Notes under the pieces: model-generated
Seen by the model: the letters and a program-made list of their open reading frames with translations, nothing else
Told to the model about the DNA's origin: nothing
The model's database searches: none
IMG/VR virus record: IMGVR_UViG_3300008259_000095
Span: 1-32,556 of that record
Origin: a virus
Direction: 5' to 3' (one strand)
DNA length: 32,556 nucleotides
Made by a program: the position numbers and the translations under genes
Shown here: one piece after another, positions 7,907 through 17,085 of the stretch
Numbering within the stretch: position 1 is the first letter of the stretch
How the letters are laid out: each line of letters starts with the position of its first letter

Positions 7907-9277
7907 TTATTCGTGAATAATTACGTTTAAGAGTTCAGATATTTTTTTAAGTGCGTTTTCCTCAGGTGAAATCGGTTGCTCATAGTCAAACATTCCCTCT
8001 ACTGAAAACCCTCTAAATTCGCCTGCCTTAACTTGCTGCCATACGCTTTCATTCTCTACATAGAATGAGCCAAACCAACTGCCATCAGCCACACCCTCAA
8101 ATCCTTTCATCGGCATAATTCCACGCTCTTTGTCTGTTAACCAACTTTCAAACATCGTAACACCTTTTACCTTTTGCTCAGGATCGTGCATAAGATTAAC
8201 ATGATTTTGATATTTCTTTTTGGCAAACTTTATCGCTATCTGTTTGATAGTATCAGCAGAGAATTTTACGTAATGCTCACCCATCTTATCGTTATTTCGA
8301 TATATCAATTCATCTGCTAACATCAACGGGCCTGAGATAATCCGCTTTTCTTCGTTTACTATCTTAAATTCCTGTTTTCTCATTTTATCAATCTGTTCTA
8401 ATTTACGTGCTGCCCATTCTATACCTGCATCACCGCCCCACGCTAACCACATCAATCTACCGCATCCATCGCCTAACTGCTTATCTGAGTTTTGTCGATG
8501 TCTTTCAAACCCTGCCATTCGTGCGATTGTATCTCTACTAATTGGTTCGCCGTTTGCCAGTTGATTTGCCCTCGCTTTTCCCACAGATGTACCACATTCA
8601 CCCCATCCGTTTTCCTCTGCCCATCGCAAAGCTATTTTTGCGTTTTCTTTCGCCTGCTCAGGGTAATCGTTGTAAGATTCAAAATTCTGTGATTGTGTTA
8701 CATAGCTTTTGACTTTTGCAAGGTGATTATAGATGTAATCTACATTGTGTGTCATCCCTACTAATTTGTCAATCTCTTTAATTAAATCAACAAAATCATC
8801 TGTCAATATTTCAACTTCAATCAGTTGCTGAGTTGTAGAAAAGTTTTTGGCTATCACTTCCTTTTCAATACCGAAAATACTATCCGCAATCTGAGCCGCA
8901 GACCTTATCATCCCCTGCTCATCAATTCCAACATTCATAGAAACAAGATGCGTAAAAGTAGCAACCGCACCCGGACACATATCAAAGTGTTTTGGTGTAT
9001 ATCCGTAAATGCTTAACTCAGAATTAAATTTATTTTGCCACTTTGAATAACAAATCGCTGATGCCTGCTCTTTATCTTTTCCCTCACTAAGTTCATATTC
9101 AATACAACGTGAAATAAAATCGTTTTCCCTTTCGCCCTTTGATGGTTCAATAAATTCGTTTTTGAATGCGAGAAAATCTTTTTTTATGGCAGGCTCATCC
9201 ACTAATGCGATGTAAGAAACCTCTGCCTCATCATTTAGATTCTCGCTGATTTTTAGTTCGTAAATTGGTAATTTCAT
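7907..9277 (-). CDS. Prohead maturation protease (XkdF/S78-2-like) carrying large inserted domains
   Basis: A 456-residue protein that ends in a XkdF-like serine protease domain. The first strand, SYIALVDEPAIKKDFLAF (21-38), is the usual N-terminus of that family. The rest of the protease resumes at about 312-435 with the probable catalytic His in LMHD (His364) and Ser in RGFSVEGM (Ser425). Between them about 250 residues are inserted. They comprise a short ISRCIEYELSEGKDKEQA motif (55-72), a helical block with DMCPGAVATFTH (99-110), and a module with SYNDYPEQAKENAKIALRW (201-219) and GCGRLMWLAWGGDAG (271-285). That last module is one I know from proteases and other structural proteins of Bacteroidota phages. 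The protease would cleave scaffold and capsid precursors inside the prohead. Confidence 0.78.
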   Translation of the reverse strand: MKLPIYELKISENLNDEAEVSYIALVDEPAIKKDFLAFKNEFIEPSKGERENDFISRCIEYELSEGKDKEQASAICYSKWQNKFNSELSIYGYTPKHFDMCPGAVATFTHLVSMNVGIDEQGMIRSAAQIADSIFGIEKEVIAKNFSTTQQLIEVEILTDDFVDLIKEIDKLVGMTHNVDYIYNHLAKVKSYVTQSQNFESYNDYPEQAKENAKIALRWAEENGWGECGTSVGKARANQLANGEPISRDTIARMAGFERHRQNSDKQLGDGCGRLMWLAWGGDAGIEWAARKLEQIDKMRKQEFKIVNEEKRIISGPLMLADELIYRNNDKMGEHYVKFSADTIKQIAIKFAKKKYQNHVNLMHDPEQKVKGVTMFESWLTDKERGIMPMKGFEGVADGSWFGSFYVENESVWQQVKAGEFRGFSVEGMFDYEQPISPEENALKKISELLNVIIHE

Positions 9278-9288
9278 TTTTTTAAGTT

Positions 9289-11580
9289 TTATGATATACG
9301 TGCTGCTCTGTTTATTCTTTGGATTCGTTCCTGATTTCCGCTAACATCGGATTCAACTACATACGCCCTCGCTGCTGCTGATCCTATCTGATTAACTTGC
9401 CCCTGATTTATTAATGTAGATGCTAATGTTGGTGCTATAGGTGCTTGTATTTGTGTTGGTGATGGTGCTGATGGAACATTACCGCCACCGCCTCCACCGC
9501 CTCCCGGTACTTTTGTTGCAACTATTGATTTTATTGATTTTATACCACTTGCAATAATTGCTGCTACGTTTACAATTTTTGAGATAGTACCTATCGGCTC
9601 AGGCAAAACAGATTTAGCACGTAGTACCTCAGTCGCTCCGACAAATGTATTAATCGTTGCAGATGCAACACCCAACGCTTTACCTGCTGCTGTTTGCTTA
9701 CCTACTAAATCAGACAATGTACCCAGTGCATCTCCTATCGCTTTTGCAGAATCTATTTTATTTTTCGTTTCTGCATTATCTAAAGCTATACGTGCATCGC
9801 TTAACTCTTTTGATTTTGCGTTATATTCATCAAGACTTTTTACATTGTTTTTTAACGCATCATCTAATAACTTTTGCTCTGCCGTTAATGCATCTCTACG
9901 CTGTTGAATTGATAACTCATTATTTGCTGCACGTGCTGCGAGTATCTTTAACTGATTATCTAACTCTTTCTGATTTTCCTCTAATGATAACGCATCCCTT
10001 TGTTTTCTATAATTTTCATCAATTAACGCAATACGTCTATTATATTCATCAATGTCTATTTCTTTTTTATTAAGAAATTCAATTTGCGCATCAATTTCAT
10101 CCTGTTGTGATTTTGATAGTAATAATTGTTTTTTATCAAACTCATTTGTGAGCGCATTTAACCGCTGCTGAGTTATCAGGTCGTTTGTAATCTTATCCTG
10201 CGCTAATATTATTTCCTGCCTTTTCTTTTCATCCTCAGCGACTTTTTTTAATCTTTCTTCCTCTAACTTATTCGCCTCTAATTCATATTTCAAATCAATC
10301 TGTTTTAATAACAGATTTTCCTGCTCTTTATTAAACCCTTTCGCCTGAATCGCCCTTATCTCATTCTCTTTATCTATTCTCAGTTTTTCCTTTGCACGTT
10401 TATCCTCATCAGCGATTGAGTTCAAATAATTCTGCTGCTCTAATTGTCTGATTTGTTCGTTTGCCTCTTTAACTAATTCCTTTCTCTTTGCTGCCTGCTC
10501 TTTTGCTTTATCCGCTGCCTTTTTATTATTTTCCTCAGCAAGTTTTGCTAAATCATCAGCCGCCTTTTTATTTTCTGCAGTTATCTCTACATTCTGCTTA
10601 CGAATTATATCCGCTTTCTCTTTGTTAGAATCATTTAGATTTTTTGTCTGTTTTGAAAACTCCTTTAATGATTCATCCGTTACCTCTTTTTGCTTTGCAA
10701 TAACTTCATCAGATGCGCCATTCGCTTTGAGTGTAGCCAGTGCGTTTTTGTTTTTCTCAAAAGTATTACGAGCCGTTTCACGTGATGCATTCGCAAACGC
10801 TATCTTTTCATCAATCAACTTTAACTCTAATTCCCTGATGGCTTTTGTAGATGCACCATTTGCTTTGGCTAAATCTAATTTATATTTCTGATTAGTTTCT
10901 AATGCCTCAGCGTTACGTTCTAATGTTTTTGTTTGTTCATCTAACGCCTTTTTATTTGCCTTAACTGCCTCTTCATTTTTCTTTGCCTCTTTTGAACTAT
11001 TGATAAAAAACTTTATCAGTAATGCACCTGCTGCAATGAGTGCCGTTATAGCAGTAACCAACGCTCCTATCGGATTCGCTGCCGTTGCTGCGTTCCAAAG
11101 AAACTGAGCCGCAGTAATAGCACGCTGAAAAATAGGTATGGTTTTCATAACCGCCCCTAAATTCTTAAACGCATCCTTTGCCTCTAATACTGAGTTAATT
11201 CCTTGCGATAAGGCCAACGCCCCCTGTACTTTTACTAACGTCTTTTCCAGTTCCTCAGATTCACTACCAAATAACGCCTGCGCACCTTGTACCGCAGCAA
11301 ATCCACCTGCGACACCCTGCAACGCTGAACTAAACGCCTTGAATTTTGCATCAGGATTAAACGCATCTGTTAACGCTTTTGCATCTCCTATCTCATCTTT
11401 CAAATTAGCGACTTTTTTTGCCGCCTGTACTGCCTCAGCTGATGTTTCACCGAACTGCTCACGCACACGCAATAACTCAGCGTTTGCCTCTCTTAATTGT
11501 TTTTTAATCGAGCCTACGGATTTATCTGCTCCTGATGTATCAGCCGTTATTTTTATTTGTACTTCTTGTGTATCTGCCAT
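9289..11580 (-). CDS. Tail tape measure protein
   Basis: A 763-residue tape measure, which sets tail length and is ejected with DNA. The N-terminus (1-110) has the usual opening (IKITADTSGADKSVGSIKKQ) and a Gly-Ala-rich segment near 85-105. Hydrophobic, Ala-rich stretches around 155-195 may form membrane helices. Residues about 200-620 are a very long Lys-, Glu- and Asn-rich coiled coil with recurring KADDLAKLAEE-like blocks. After another small hydrophobic region comes a run of eight glycines (about 700) and a short conserved C-terminal end. At roughly 0.15 nm per residue it predicts a tail of about 110 nm. It precedes the head genes, an atypical place. Confidence 0.9.
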   Translation of the reverse strand: MADTQEVQIKITADTSGADKSVGSIKKQLREANAELLRVREQFGETSAEAVQAAKKVANLKDEIGDAKALTDAFNPDAKFKAFSSALQGVAGGFAAVQGAQALFGSESEELEKTLVKVQGALALSQGINSVLEAKDAFKNLGAVMKTIPIFQRAITAAQFLWNAATAANPIGALVTAITALIAAGALLIKFFINSSKEAKKNEEAVKANKKALDEQTKTLERNAEALETNQKYKLDLAKANGASTKAIRELELKLIDEKIAFANASRETARNTFEKNKNALATLKANGASDEVIAKQKEVTDESLKEFSKQTKNLNDSNKEKADIIRKQNVEITAENKKAADDLAKLAEENNKKAADKAKEQAAKRKELVKEANEQIRQLEQQNYLNSIADEDKRAKEKLRIDKENEIRAIQAKGFNKEQENLLLKQIDLKYELEANKLEEERLKKVAEDEKKRQEIILAQDKITNDLITQQRLNALTNEFDKKQLLLSKSQQDEIDAQIEFLNKKEIDIDEYNRRIALIDENYRKQRDALSLEENQKELDNQLKILAARAANNELSIQQRRDALTAEQKLLDDALKNNVKSLDEYNAKSKELSDARIALDNAETKNKIDSAKAIGDALGTLSDLVGKQTAAGKALGVASATINTFVGATEVLRAKSVLPEPIGTISKIVNVAAIIASGIKSIKSIVATKVPGGGGGGGGNVPSAPSPTQIQAPIAPTLASTLINQGQVNQIGSAAARAYVVESDVSGNQERIQRINRAARIS

Positions 11581-11582
11581 TG

Positions 11583-12017
11583 TTAGTATTTTCTAAATTC
11601 AAAAGATGTATGTTCTAACGCATCATCATTTAATGCACCACCTTTGTATGAATAAATTGACATTATTGTAGATGATTCATAAAATACCTGATACAAATAA
11701 TCTGCCTGCGTTAACTGATTATTTCCGATATACCACCACATTTCAGTCTTAACAAATATTGATATATCTGATTCTAAACGATAATGTCCTGTGCCTTGTC
11801 TTGTTATTGTAAATGTTGCGCCTGTATCATTAAAGAATGTTACAAATGTAGGATCGCTGCTGCCCACCTGAGAAAACTCACCAACGAATGATTTATAGGC
11901 ATTCTTAGATGTTGTTACCCATCCACTCGCTGCCGCATCATATTGCAGAGATTGTGAGTTTGTTCCGGTAATATCATACCATTCGCCTATCTGTTCATCA
12001 AAATATTTAATAATCAT
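11583..12017 (-). CDS. Small tail protein, fibre- or baseplate-associated
   Basis: A 144-residue beta-rich protein beginning MIIKYFDEQIGEWYDITG. Residues about 45-85 (SFVGEFSQVGSSDPTFVTFF, then an Asp-Thr-Gly-Ala run) match a pattern I recognise as recurrent in Bacteroidota phage fibre domains. The C-terminal half is rich in Tyr and Ser. It lies between the large baseplate protein (ATG overlapping the upstream stop at 12017) and the tape measure (2-nt gap), so it is made with them. A fibre or baseplate connector role is likely but not proven. Confidence 0.55.
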   Translation of the reverse strand: MIIKYFDEQIGEWYDITGTNSQSLQYDAAASGWVTTSKNAYKSFVGEFSQVGSSDPTFVTFFNDTGATFTITRQGTGHYRLESDISIFVKTEMWWYIGNNQLTQADYLYQVFYESSTIMSIYSYKGGALNDDALEHTSFEFRKY

Positions 12018-14485
12018 TAGAATGATTTAATAGGTAAAGCAAAATAAGCATCTGTTTTTAATGTCCAATCATCACCTGCACCGCTGCCATCCATTGAAAC
12101 CCTCCACGCATTCGTTCCAGTTCCATCGTTAAACTCTGTTCCTGTCCAATAATTATCCTGAAAGAAATCAGGTATCTGCGGATTGTTAACATCAATATTT
12201 AACATCTCATCACGTGTACCGATTCTCCAATCTGTGTAACCATTAGCAGAGAATGAATCGCAGTAGGCAATGCTACTACTCCAATTTCTTTGCGTGTAAT
12301 CTATATCCTCATTTTTAGCACATATTAAGCCGTGCTTATTGTTTGGCTCGATGTATGCGATGTAACCTCCGTTTAATTCATCCCCGATATTATACTCAAT
12401 AAAATATGGCGATTCAAACTCAGTATAAATAACCCTCAATAATTCAACTTCGCAAATCTCATTATCTGAATAGTCCTTAATCTTTACTAAACGATACAAA
12501 ACGCCATCTAACCAAATGAATCTGCTGAAATCTAAATTGTAAATATCAGATGGCTTGAAATGCATTTTACACGTTAACAACCTGCTATCCTTATCTATAA
12601 TTTCCCCGAAATAACCTGAGTAAAAAATATTAAATAGATTGTTTTGTAAACCGCCTGTAACTAATTCAAAATATAACTCCTTTGCTACGCCAAAATTCAA
12701 ATCTGAAAACGCTATATCAGGATCATCCAAATGACCTGCATAAGGGAAAACACTCGTAGTTAATAATTCTGTATTTGTAGGGCTGTAAATCTTCCAACTT
12801 ATTACCCCTGTTATTTTCTTTGCTCTTAAAATCCTTATATTGTGGTCTGTGCTTTCCTCAACTCCATTTGTCTTTTTGTAAATAGTGCTAATCACTTTAT
12901 CCCTGTCAACATATCCTACCAATGGCGTTGCTGAAAATATAACCTCTACGCTTTGTGTATCTTTTGTGAATTCTAACTCATTATCAAAAATCCTATCCCC
13001 ATAACCTTCGTTATATTTCTTCCGATAATCCTCATTGAAAAAATCAGAATCCTGTCTATACTTAAACTGATAATAACGAGCCGTTACTTCACTCATCGGT
13101 TTTATCTTAATCACCTGCGACCTGTCAACCTTATCAGACCAGTCTAAATACGTTGATGAATCTGTATTATAGAAATCAATGTAAGGAATCAACTTCAAAT
13201 GATTGCTCTTATCCTTATCTTGAATTACCATTAAATTAAACATCTTTAACACAGATGTAAAAAAATCCTTTTGCAATATTCCACGTGGAATGGTATCGTT
13301 AATCGGTATAAATTCATTTAGTGTTAATTCATCAGGGATTAAGGAACGTGTTGATAACTGAAAATAACTTTGACCTGTTGATAGTCCTATATTCCACGTA
13401 CCGCTACCAGGACCAACTAAATAAACAGCGATTGTGTCTCCGTTATTGTATGTAACATTAAAATTTTCAAAAGTCAAATCAAATGCAGTAGAAACGGCTG
13501 CGGCTGATGGTGCAAATGAAAAACTCGCAACGCTAACCCCGTTTAATCTTACCTCCGCTGAAAATGGTGATGATGATGATTTTGTATAACTACCTTTTAA
13601 CCTTAATAATCCTTTTGACTCAACTGAACTGCCTGAGTAAGTAAATAAATTATTTGATCCATTAGGTGTAAATCCTGTTAACACATTTTGAATCCCGAAT
13701 GTAATCGCTTTACTCGCTCCATCGGTATTTGTAAATCCAAATGATGTTACCGCTATATCTAATCCGTAATTAGTGTATTTGTATAATTGCTTTGCGTTGT
13801 TAGGGATTATTAACGACTTAAAATAATCCGTGTCCATAAAGTCAGATTCCCAAGTATACCCTGCGCCTGTGATTATCTTATCCATATACTCACGCACAAA
13901 TAACGCAGGTCGAAACGCTCTGAGATACCAATTTTTTTTGGCAAAGTTTGCATTTGCTATCGGTGAACAATTCCCGTAATCAATCAATGGATAATAATAA
14001 CCCTCTCCTGCGGTAGCATTATCCCAACTATCTTGAATTTGCGAAATGCCTAATAAGTGATTGTATTCGCTAAAATCTAATTCCTCCAATTTCTTTGCAC
14101 CAAATGAAAAAAACAATCCTCCCAGTTCGCCAAACATCGCTACCTCATACTCAACATAATCGCCATCAATCAGGATTTCAAGCAATCGTATTACGCCTTT
14201 CATAACAGGCAACCCATCAACATCTATAATCGCCTGAGCAGATTTCGCAGCGTTAAAATTATACCCTACATTCGGATTTGTATCATCTGTAAAATTGCTA
14301 TTTGCAAACTCAAAAATATTACCTAATAACCTGTTATTGTTTGCCGTACCCGGTAAAACAATCGTTTTTGTAAATGATGTGCTTTTACTATCAACATTCT
14401 GAAGGTCATCAATAGCATATGTTATCTGCTGACTGAATTGCTGATTAATATCTAACTCCTTATTTTCAATAAATAATCTTATCAT
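12017..14485 (-). CDS. Large baseplate/tail-tip protein with a C-terminal DUF1566-like (Lcl) domain
   Basis: An 822-residue protein opening MIRLFIENKELDINQQFSQQ, followed by SKSTSFTKTIVLPGT (about 34-48), the start of a large tail-tip family seen in Bacteroidota phages. The middle (about 120-690) is beta-rich with scattered Trp and Tyr. The last about 110 residues contain NGYTDWRIGTRDEM, DNYWTGTEF and a FALPIKSF end, which fit the DUF1566/Lcl C-type-lectin-like fold used to bind sugars or surface proteins. The protein probably forms part of the tail tip, with the lectin-like tip contacting the host. It is coupled to its neighbours by 1-4 nt overlaps. No peptidoglycan hydrolase motif is visible. 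Confidence 0.72.
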   Translation of the reverse strand: MIRLFIENKELDINQQFSQQITYAIDDLQNVDSKSTSFTKTIVLPGTANNNRLLGNIFEFANSNFTDDTNPNVGYNFNAAKSAQAIIDVDGLPVMKGVIRLLEILIDGDYVEYEVAMFGELGGLFFSFGAKKLEELDFSEYNHLLGISQIQDSWDNATAGEGYYYPLIDYGNCSPIANANFAKKNWYLRAFRPALFVREYMDKIITGAGYTWESDFMDTDYFKSLIIPNNAKQLYKYTNYGLDIAVTSFGFTNTDGASKAITFGIQNVLTGFTPNGSNNLFTYSGSSVESKGLLRLKGSYTKSSSSPFSAEVRLNGVSVASFSFAPSAAAVSTAFDLTFENFNVTYNNGDTIAVYLVGPGSGTWNIGLSTGQSYFQLSTRSLIPDELTLNEFIPINDTIPRGILQKDFFTSVLKMFNLMVIQDKDKSNHLKLIPYIDFYNTDSSTYLDWSDKVDRSQVIKIKPMSEVTARYYQFKYRQDSDFFNEDYRKKYNEGYGDRIFDNELEFTKDTQSVEVIFSATPLVGYVDRDKVISTIYKKTNGVEESTDHNIRILRAKKITGVISWKIYSPTNTELLTTSVFPYAGHLDDPDIAFSDLNFGVAKELYFELVTGGLQNNLFNIFYSGYFGEIIDKDSRLLTCKMHFKPSDIYNLDFSRFIWLDGVLYRLVKIKDYSDNEICEVELLRVIYTEFESPYFIEYNIGDELNGGYIAYIEPNNKHGLICAKNEDIDYTQRNWSSSIAYCDSFSANGYTDWRIGTRDEMLNIDVNNPQIPDFFQDNYWTGTEFNDGTGTNAWRVSMDGSGAGDDWTLKTDAYFALPIKSF

Positions 14486-15675
14486 CGTCTATATCCGTTT
14501 CGGGTTTGGTTAACATCTACCTCAATTTCAAACGCTCTTAATTGATTATTTTGATATTTTGAATACTCGTAGTTATTTGTCTTAATTGATACAGGATAAT
14601 AACTGCCATCTAATTCCATATAAACCTGAGGCGATACAATCAATTCAGACAACCATTGATATTCAGCATCTGTAGGATAATCCATTGTCAACCTATACGA
14701 ATGATTCGTTTTGCTGCCGTAGTTTATTTTACTTTCACGATAAACTTTGTTAGCATCGTAATAACTAACTGATGAAGACCCGAATGAATAATCTCGCTGC
14801 TCAAATCCTTTCCGCTCAACATCCATATTCAAACGGCTTGACTTATTAAAGCAGGCAGTTTCGAACATACCAAACGCATTGACAAAATGTAGGTTAATAG
14901 GTGTATAACGATTATCACACATTAGATAAACCCTAAATGATTCGCTTTCCGTTGTACCTCCTACAACAAAATATACATCGTAATACGCAACGGCTGATGT
15001 TATAGGTGTTGCACCTGCTGAGGCATTTAACGCATCGCTGCCTATATCCAGTTGTAGGAAATTATTAGACGATGTAATTGATAAACTCGTTGTGGTTGAT
15101 GTGGTCGCTATTAACGCATTCGCTGCGTTATACGTTCTAAATCTCAAAACATAGGATTCACCTACAACACCCTTAAACGGAATCATTAATTTATCGCCTA
15201 ACTTAACTTTTGCCGATTTCGGTCTATTCGTTAAATATTTGCCATCGAAGGTAGATATCGTTTGCTGCCTGCGTTTGAATACAGGCGGAATCCAATTATA
15301 TGCCTTAACATTACCTGATGCCATATTGAGCGTGGTAATGCCTGAGTAATCCTCACCTACTCTGATGTTATACGTTTGCGCTATCTGCCCCGATGTTGAT
15401 GGCTGAGATAACAGATACTCAGGTTGAACACTTGACACAGGTGTAAACCAATCAAATGTGATTTCGTTCCTAACCACATTGGATGCGTTAAAATATCCTT
15501 TTCCGTTTGTAGGATCAGGGAAAACTTTTGTTCTTACCAACTGCAACCCATTAACGAAAACATCAAAAACAAACTTAAAATCCGTTTGCCCTGAGTTATT
15601 AGATGAGGCAATATGCCATAGGTCATCCTGAACGCTTATTTCGCCTGATGGGTTAATTAATGATGTTATACTCAT
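14482..15675 (-). CDS. Distal-tail-like protein
   Basis: A 397-residue beta-rich protein opening MSITSLINPSGEISVQDDLW, then DFKFVFDVFVNGLQLVRTKV (about 32-51) and NGKGYFNASNVVRNEITF (about 57-74). This is the opening of a family I associate with tail-tip components of Bacteroidota siphoviruses. The region 150-260 resembles an Ig- or fibronectin-like module. The C-terminus ends RRY-type basic residues. It sits between the HK97-gp10-like gene and the large tip protein with 4-nt overlaps on both sides, consistent with a distal tail (Dit-like) hub. There is no catalytic signature. Confidence 0.6.
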   Translation of the reverse strand: MSITSLINPSGEISVQDDLWHIASSNNSGQTDFKFVFDVFVNGLQLVRTKVFPDPTNGKGYFNASNVVRNEITFDWFTPVSSVQPEYLLSQPSTSGQIAQTYNIRVGEDYSGITTLNMASGNVKAYNWIPPVFKRRQQTISTFDGKYLTNRPKSAKVKLGDKLMIPFKGVVGESYVLRFRTYNAANALIATTSTTTSLSITSSNNFLQLDIGSDALNASAGATPITSAVAYYDVYFVVGGTTESESFRVYLMCDNRYTPINLHFVNAFGMFETACFNKSSRLNMDVERKGFEQRDYSFGSSSVSYYDANKVYRESKINYGSKTNHSYRLTMDYPTDAEYQWLSELIVSPQVYMELDGSYYPVSIKTNNYEYSKYQNNQLRAFEIEVDVNQTRNGYRR

Positions 15676-16301
15676 TGAAAAATATTTATTACAATCTCTT
15701 TACCTAATATGTCGCTCAATTCTTTTGCCGCTCCGTCTAATGTTTCATTCAACACCGGATTAATAAAATCCCTTTTCTTAATACCATATTTTTTGATATT
15801 GTAAATGAGCGTGTTTAACTTACTATCTGCCTCGCTTATCTTACTAAATTTACGCTCATTCCCTACGCTGCCGTACCTCTTAACATCCGTTGCCGTTACT
15901 TTCGCCTTACCTGAATCTAACCACCTTTTAACGGATGCTCTGCCCTCTGCATTCATTCCGTAATTCTTAAACTGATACGGGCTATCAGGCGCATTCGCTG
16001 AGGATTTAACCCCCTTTACCCCCTTATCTACAAACTTTGCATAATAAGGAAATAAGATGTTTAACGTTACCTTATTCGCATCCGTTTCATCAATAATAAA
16101 CTCTACCTTATCAATCCCTCCCGATGCTACTATGTTTTTTGCGTTTGTTGTTTCTATCCAGTTATCCTTAAACTTATTACCTAACTCAGCCAAAAACGCC
16201 TCAATCGTGGAACTTACTTTATCGTTAAAGTTTTCCGCACCTGTACCCTCTAAAAACTTATCCTGCAAAACTATCTTTTGCCTGCCTGTGATATTAGCCA
16301 T
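15672..16301 (-). CDS. HK97 gp10-like tail-completion protein
   Basis: A 209-residue basic, alpha/beta protein. The block VTLNILFPYYAKFVDKGVKG (about 73-92) matches the gp10/neck family signature in which a tyrosine-containing strand leads into FVDKG. Residues 150-200 contain a helix and the GIKKRDFINPVLNE segment common to the family. These proteins complete the neck or join head to tail. Its start ATG overlaps the stop of the -1 frameshift extension of the upstream chaperone by 8 nt, indirect support that the extension is translated. It is coupled downstream to the distal-tail gene by 4 nt. Confidence 0.65.
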   Translation of the reverse strand: MANITGRQKIVLQDKFLEGTGAENFNDKVSSTIEAFLAELGNKFKDNWIETTNAKNIVASGGIDKVEFIIDETDANKVTLNILFPYYAKFVDKGVKGVKSSANAPDSPYQFKNYGMNAEGRASVKRWLDSGKAKVTATDVKRYGSVGNERKFSKISEADSKLNTLIYNIKKYGIKKRDFINPVLNETLDGAAKELSDILGKEIVINIFQ

Positions 16302-17054
16302 TCAGTTTATATTTTTGCATCATCTTTTTTTCAATCTCATTATCTACCTCCCTTTTCATTTTCAAACAGCTTAAATCATTCAGGAACTGAATAGTAGGCA
16401 ATTCCCAAACCTCATCTATACTGATATTTTCAAACTTTGATACCAGTTCGCCATTACTGAGCCATCCAAAAGCTCGCATAAATTCTGCACTACTTCCTCC
16501 ACTTTCGCCCCATCCTCCGCTATCGACTTGAAATAAATAATTGAATTTTGAATTGATTTCGTGAAAACTGCGTAAAAAAAAAGACAGGAATGGTAAACTA
16601 CACCAAAATCCATCTCTAACATATCGTTTGCAATCTGTTCGTGATCCTTCTTTTTCTTTGGCTGTAAACCTTTATAGGTCATTCGCATCGGTGTAACCAT
16701 CGTTGCCATTATCTTGTGCATATTTCCGATAATATCATCGCTAAACGTGGCTATCTCTACATACCTACCTGCGTTCATTGGTGGCTTTGCGATATCGTAG
16801 TTGATGAAATACAATCTATTTTTTACCCATACCCAGTTACGTGGCTTGCCTAAATTCATATCGCCTGTGTACTTCGCAAACTCTGAGTTAATCTTTTGGC
16901 ATAGTTCGTTGTACTTTCCGATAGGCATTTTATCCACCTCATCCTGATTCTTTCCGGTTAAACATTGCACCAATAAAGACGATTTTTCAGCCTCATTGGT
17001 TTCAATGTTGCTGATGGAATACAATTCCTGAAACTTTCTTACTGAAATCTTCAT
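16294..17054 (-). CDS. Tail assembly chaperone, long -1 frameshift product
   Basis: If ribosomes slip back one base in the T9 run (16582-16574, coding strand CTT TTT TTT TAC), residues 1-160 of the short product are fused to a second frame read from 16575 to 16297, giving 253 residues. That second frame has no stop for 93 codons. It contains DSGGWGESGGSSAEF and a FGWLSNGELVSKFEN block followed by ISIDEVWELPTIQFLNDL, which reads like a conserved helical domain. It has no ATG until 16479, inside its conserved-looking part, so independent initiation is unlikely. Its stop overlaps the next gene's start by 8 nt. This mirrors the G/GT chaperone arrangement of dsDNA tailed phages. Confidence 0.65.
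16416..17054 (-). CDS. Tail assembly chaperone, short (frame 0) product
   Basis: A 212-residue protein opening MKISVRKFQELYSISNIET. It then shows a family-like block around 71-110 (PRNWVWVKNRLYFINYD and PPMNAGRYVEIATF), followed by GNMHKIMATMV. I associate this family with the gene after TerL in Bacteroidota phages. It lies upstream of the tape measure and has a long overlap with a second open frame (16294-16575), as tail assembly chaperones (lambda G type) usually do. The frame-0 tail after the T9 run (161-212, ending SLKISV) also looks protein-like, so both frames seem coding there. It would bind the tape measure and recruit tube subunits, and is probably absent from the virion. Confidence 0.7.
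   Translation of the reverse strand: MKISVRKFQELYSISNIETNEAEKSSLLVQCLTGKNQDEVDKMPIGKYNELCQKINSEFAKYTGDMNLGKPRNWVWVKNRLYFINYDIAKPPMNAGRYVEIATFSDDIIGNMHKIMATMVTPMRMTYKGLQPKKKKDHEQIANDMLEMDFGVVYHSCLFFYAVFTKSIQNSIIYFKSIAEDGAKVEEVVQNLCELLDGSVMANWYQSLKISV
16574..16582 (-). promoter_or_regulatory. Slippery T9 run for -1 frameshifting
   Basis: Nine consecutive T residues on the coding strand, in frame as C-TT TTT TTT T-AC. The run lets both the A- and P-site tRNAs (Phe codons) re-pair one base back. Downstream the -1 frame stays open to 16294. I see no clear strong stem-loop just after it. Confidence 0.6.
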
Positions 17055-17085
17055 AACTATAAATATAAATTTGTGAGATTATTTT

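Noticed and set aside
9657-10073. Plus-strand open frame of 138 codons, rich in Leu and His
   Set aside because: It lies opposite the coiled-coil part of the tape measure gene; its Leu/His composition is the usual mirror image of Lys- and Glu-rich coding.
11138-11596. Plus-strand open frame of 152 codons
   Set aside because: Opposite the tape measure N-terminus and low in complexity; no domain, no plus-strand neighbours.
16057-16374. Plus-strand frame of 105 codons
   Set aside because: Opposite the gp10-like gene and the chaperone extension; hydrophobic mirror of a basic protein.
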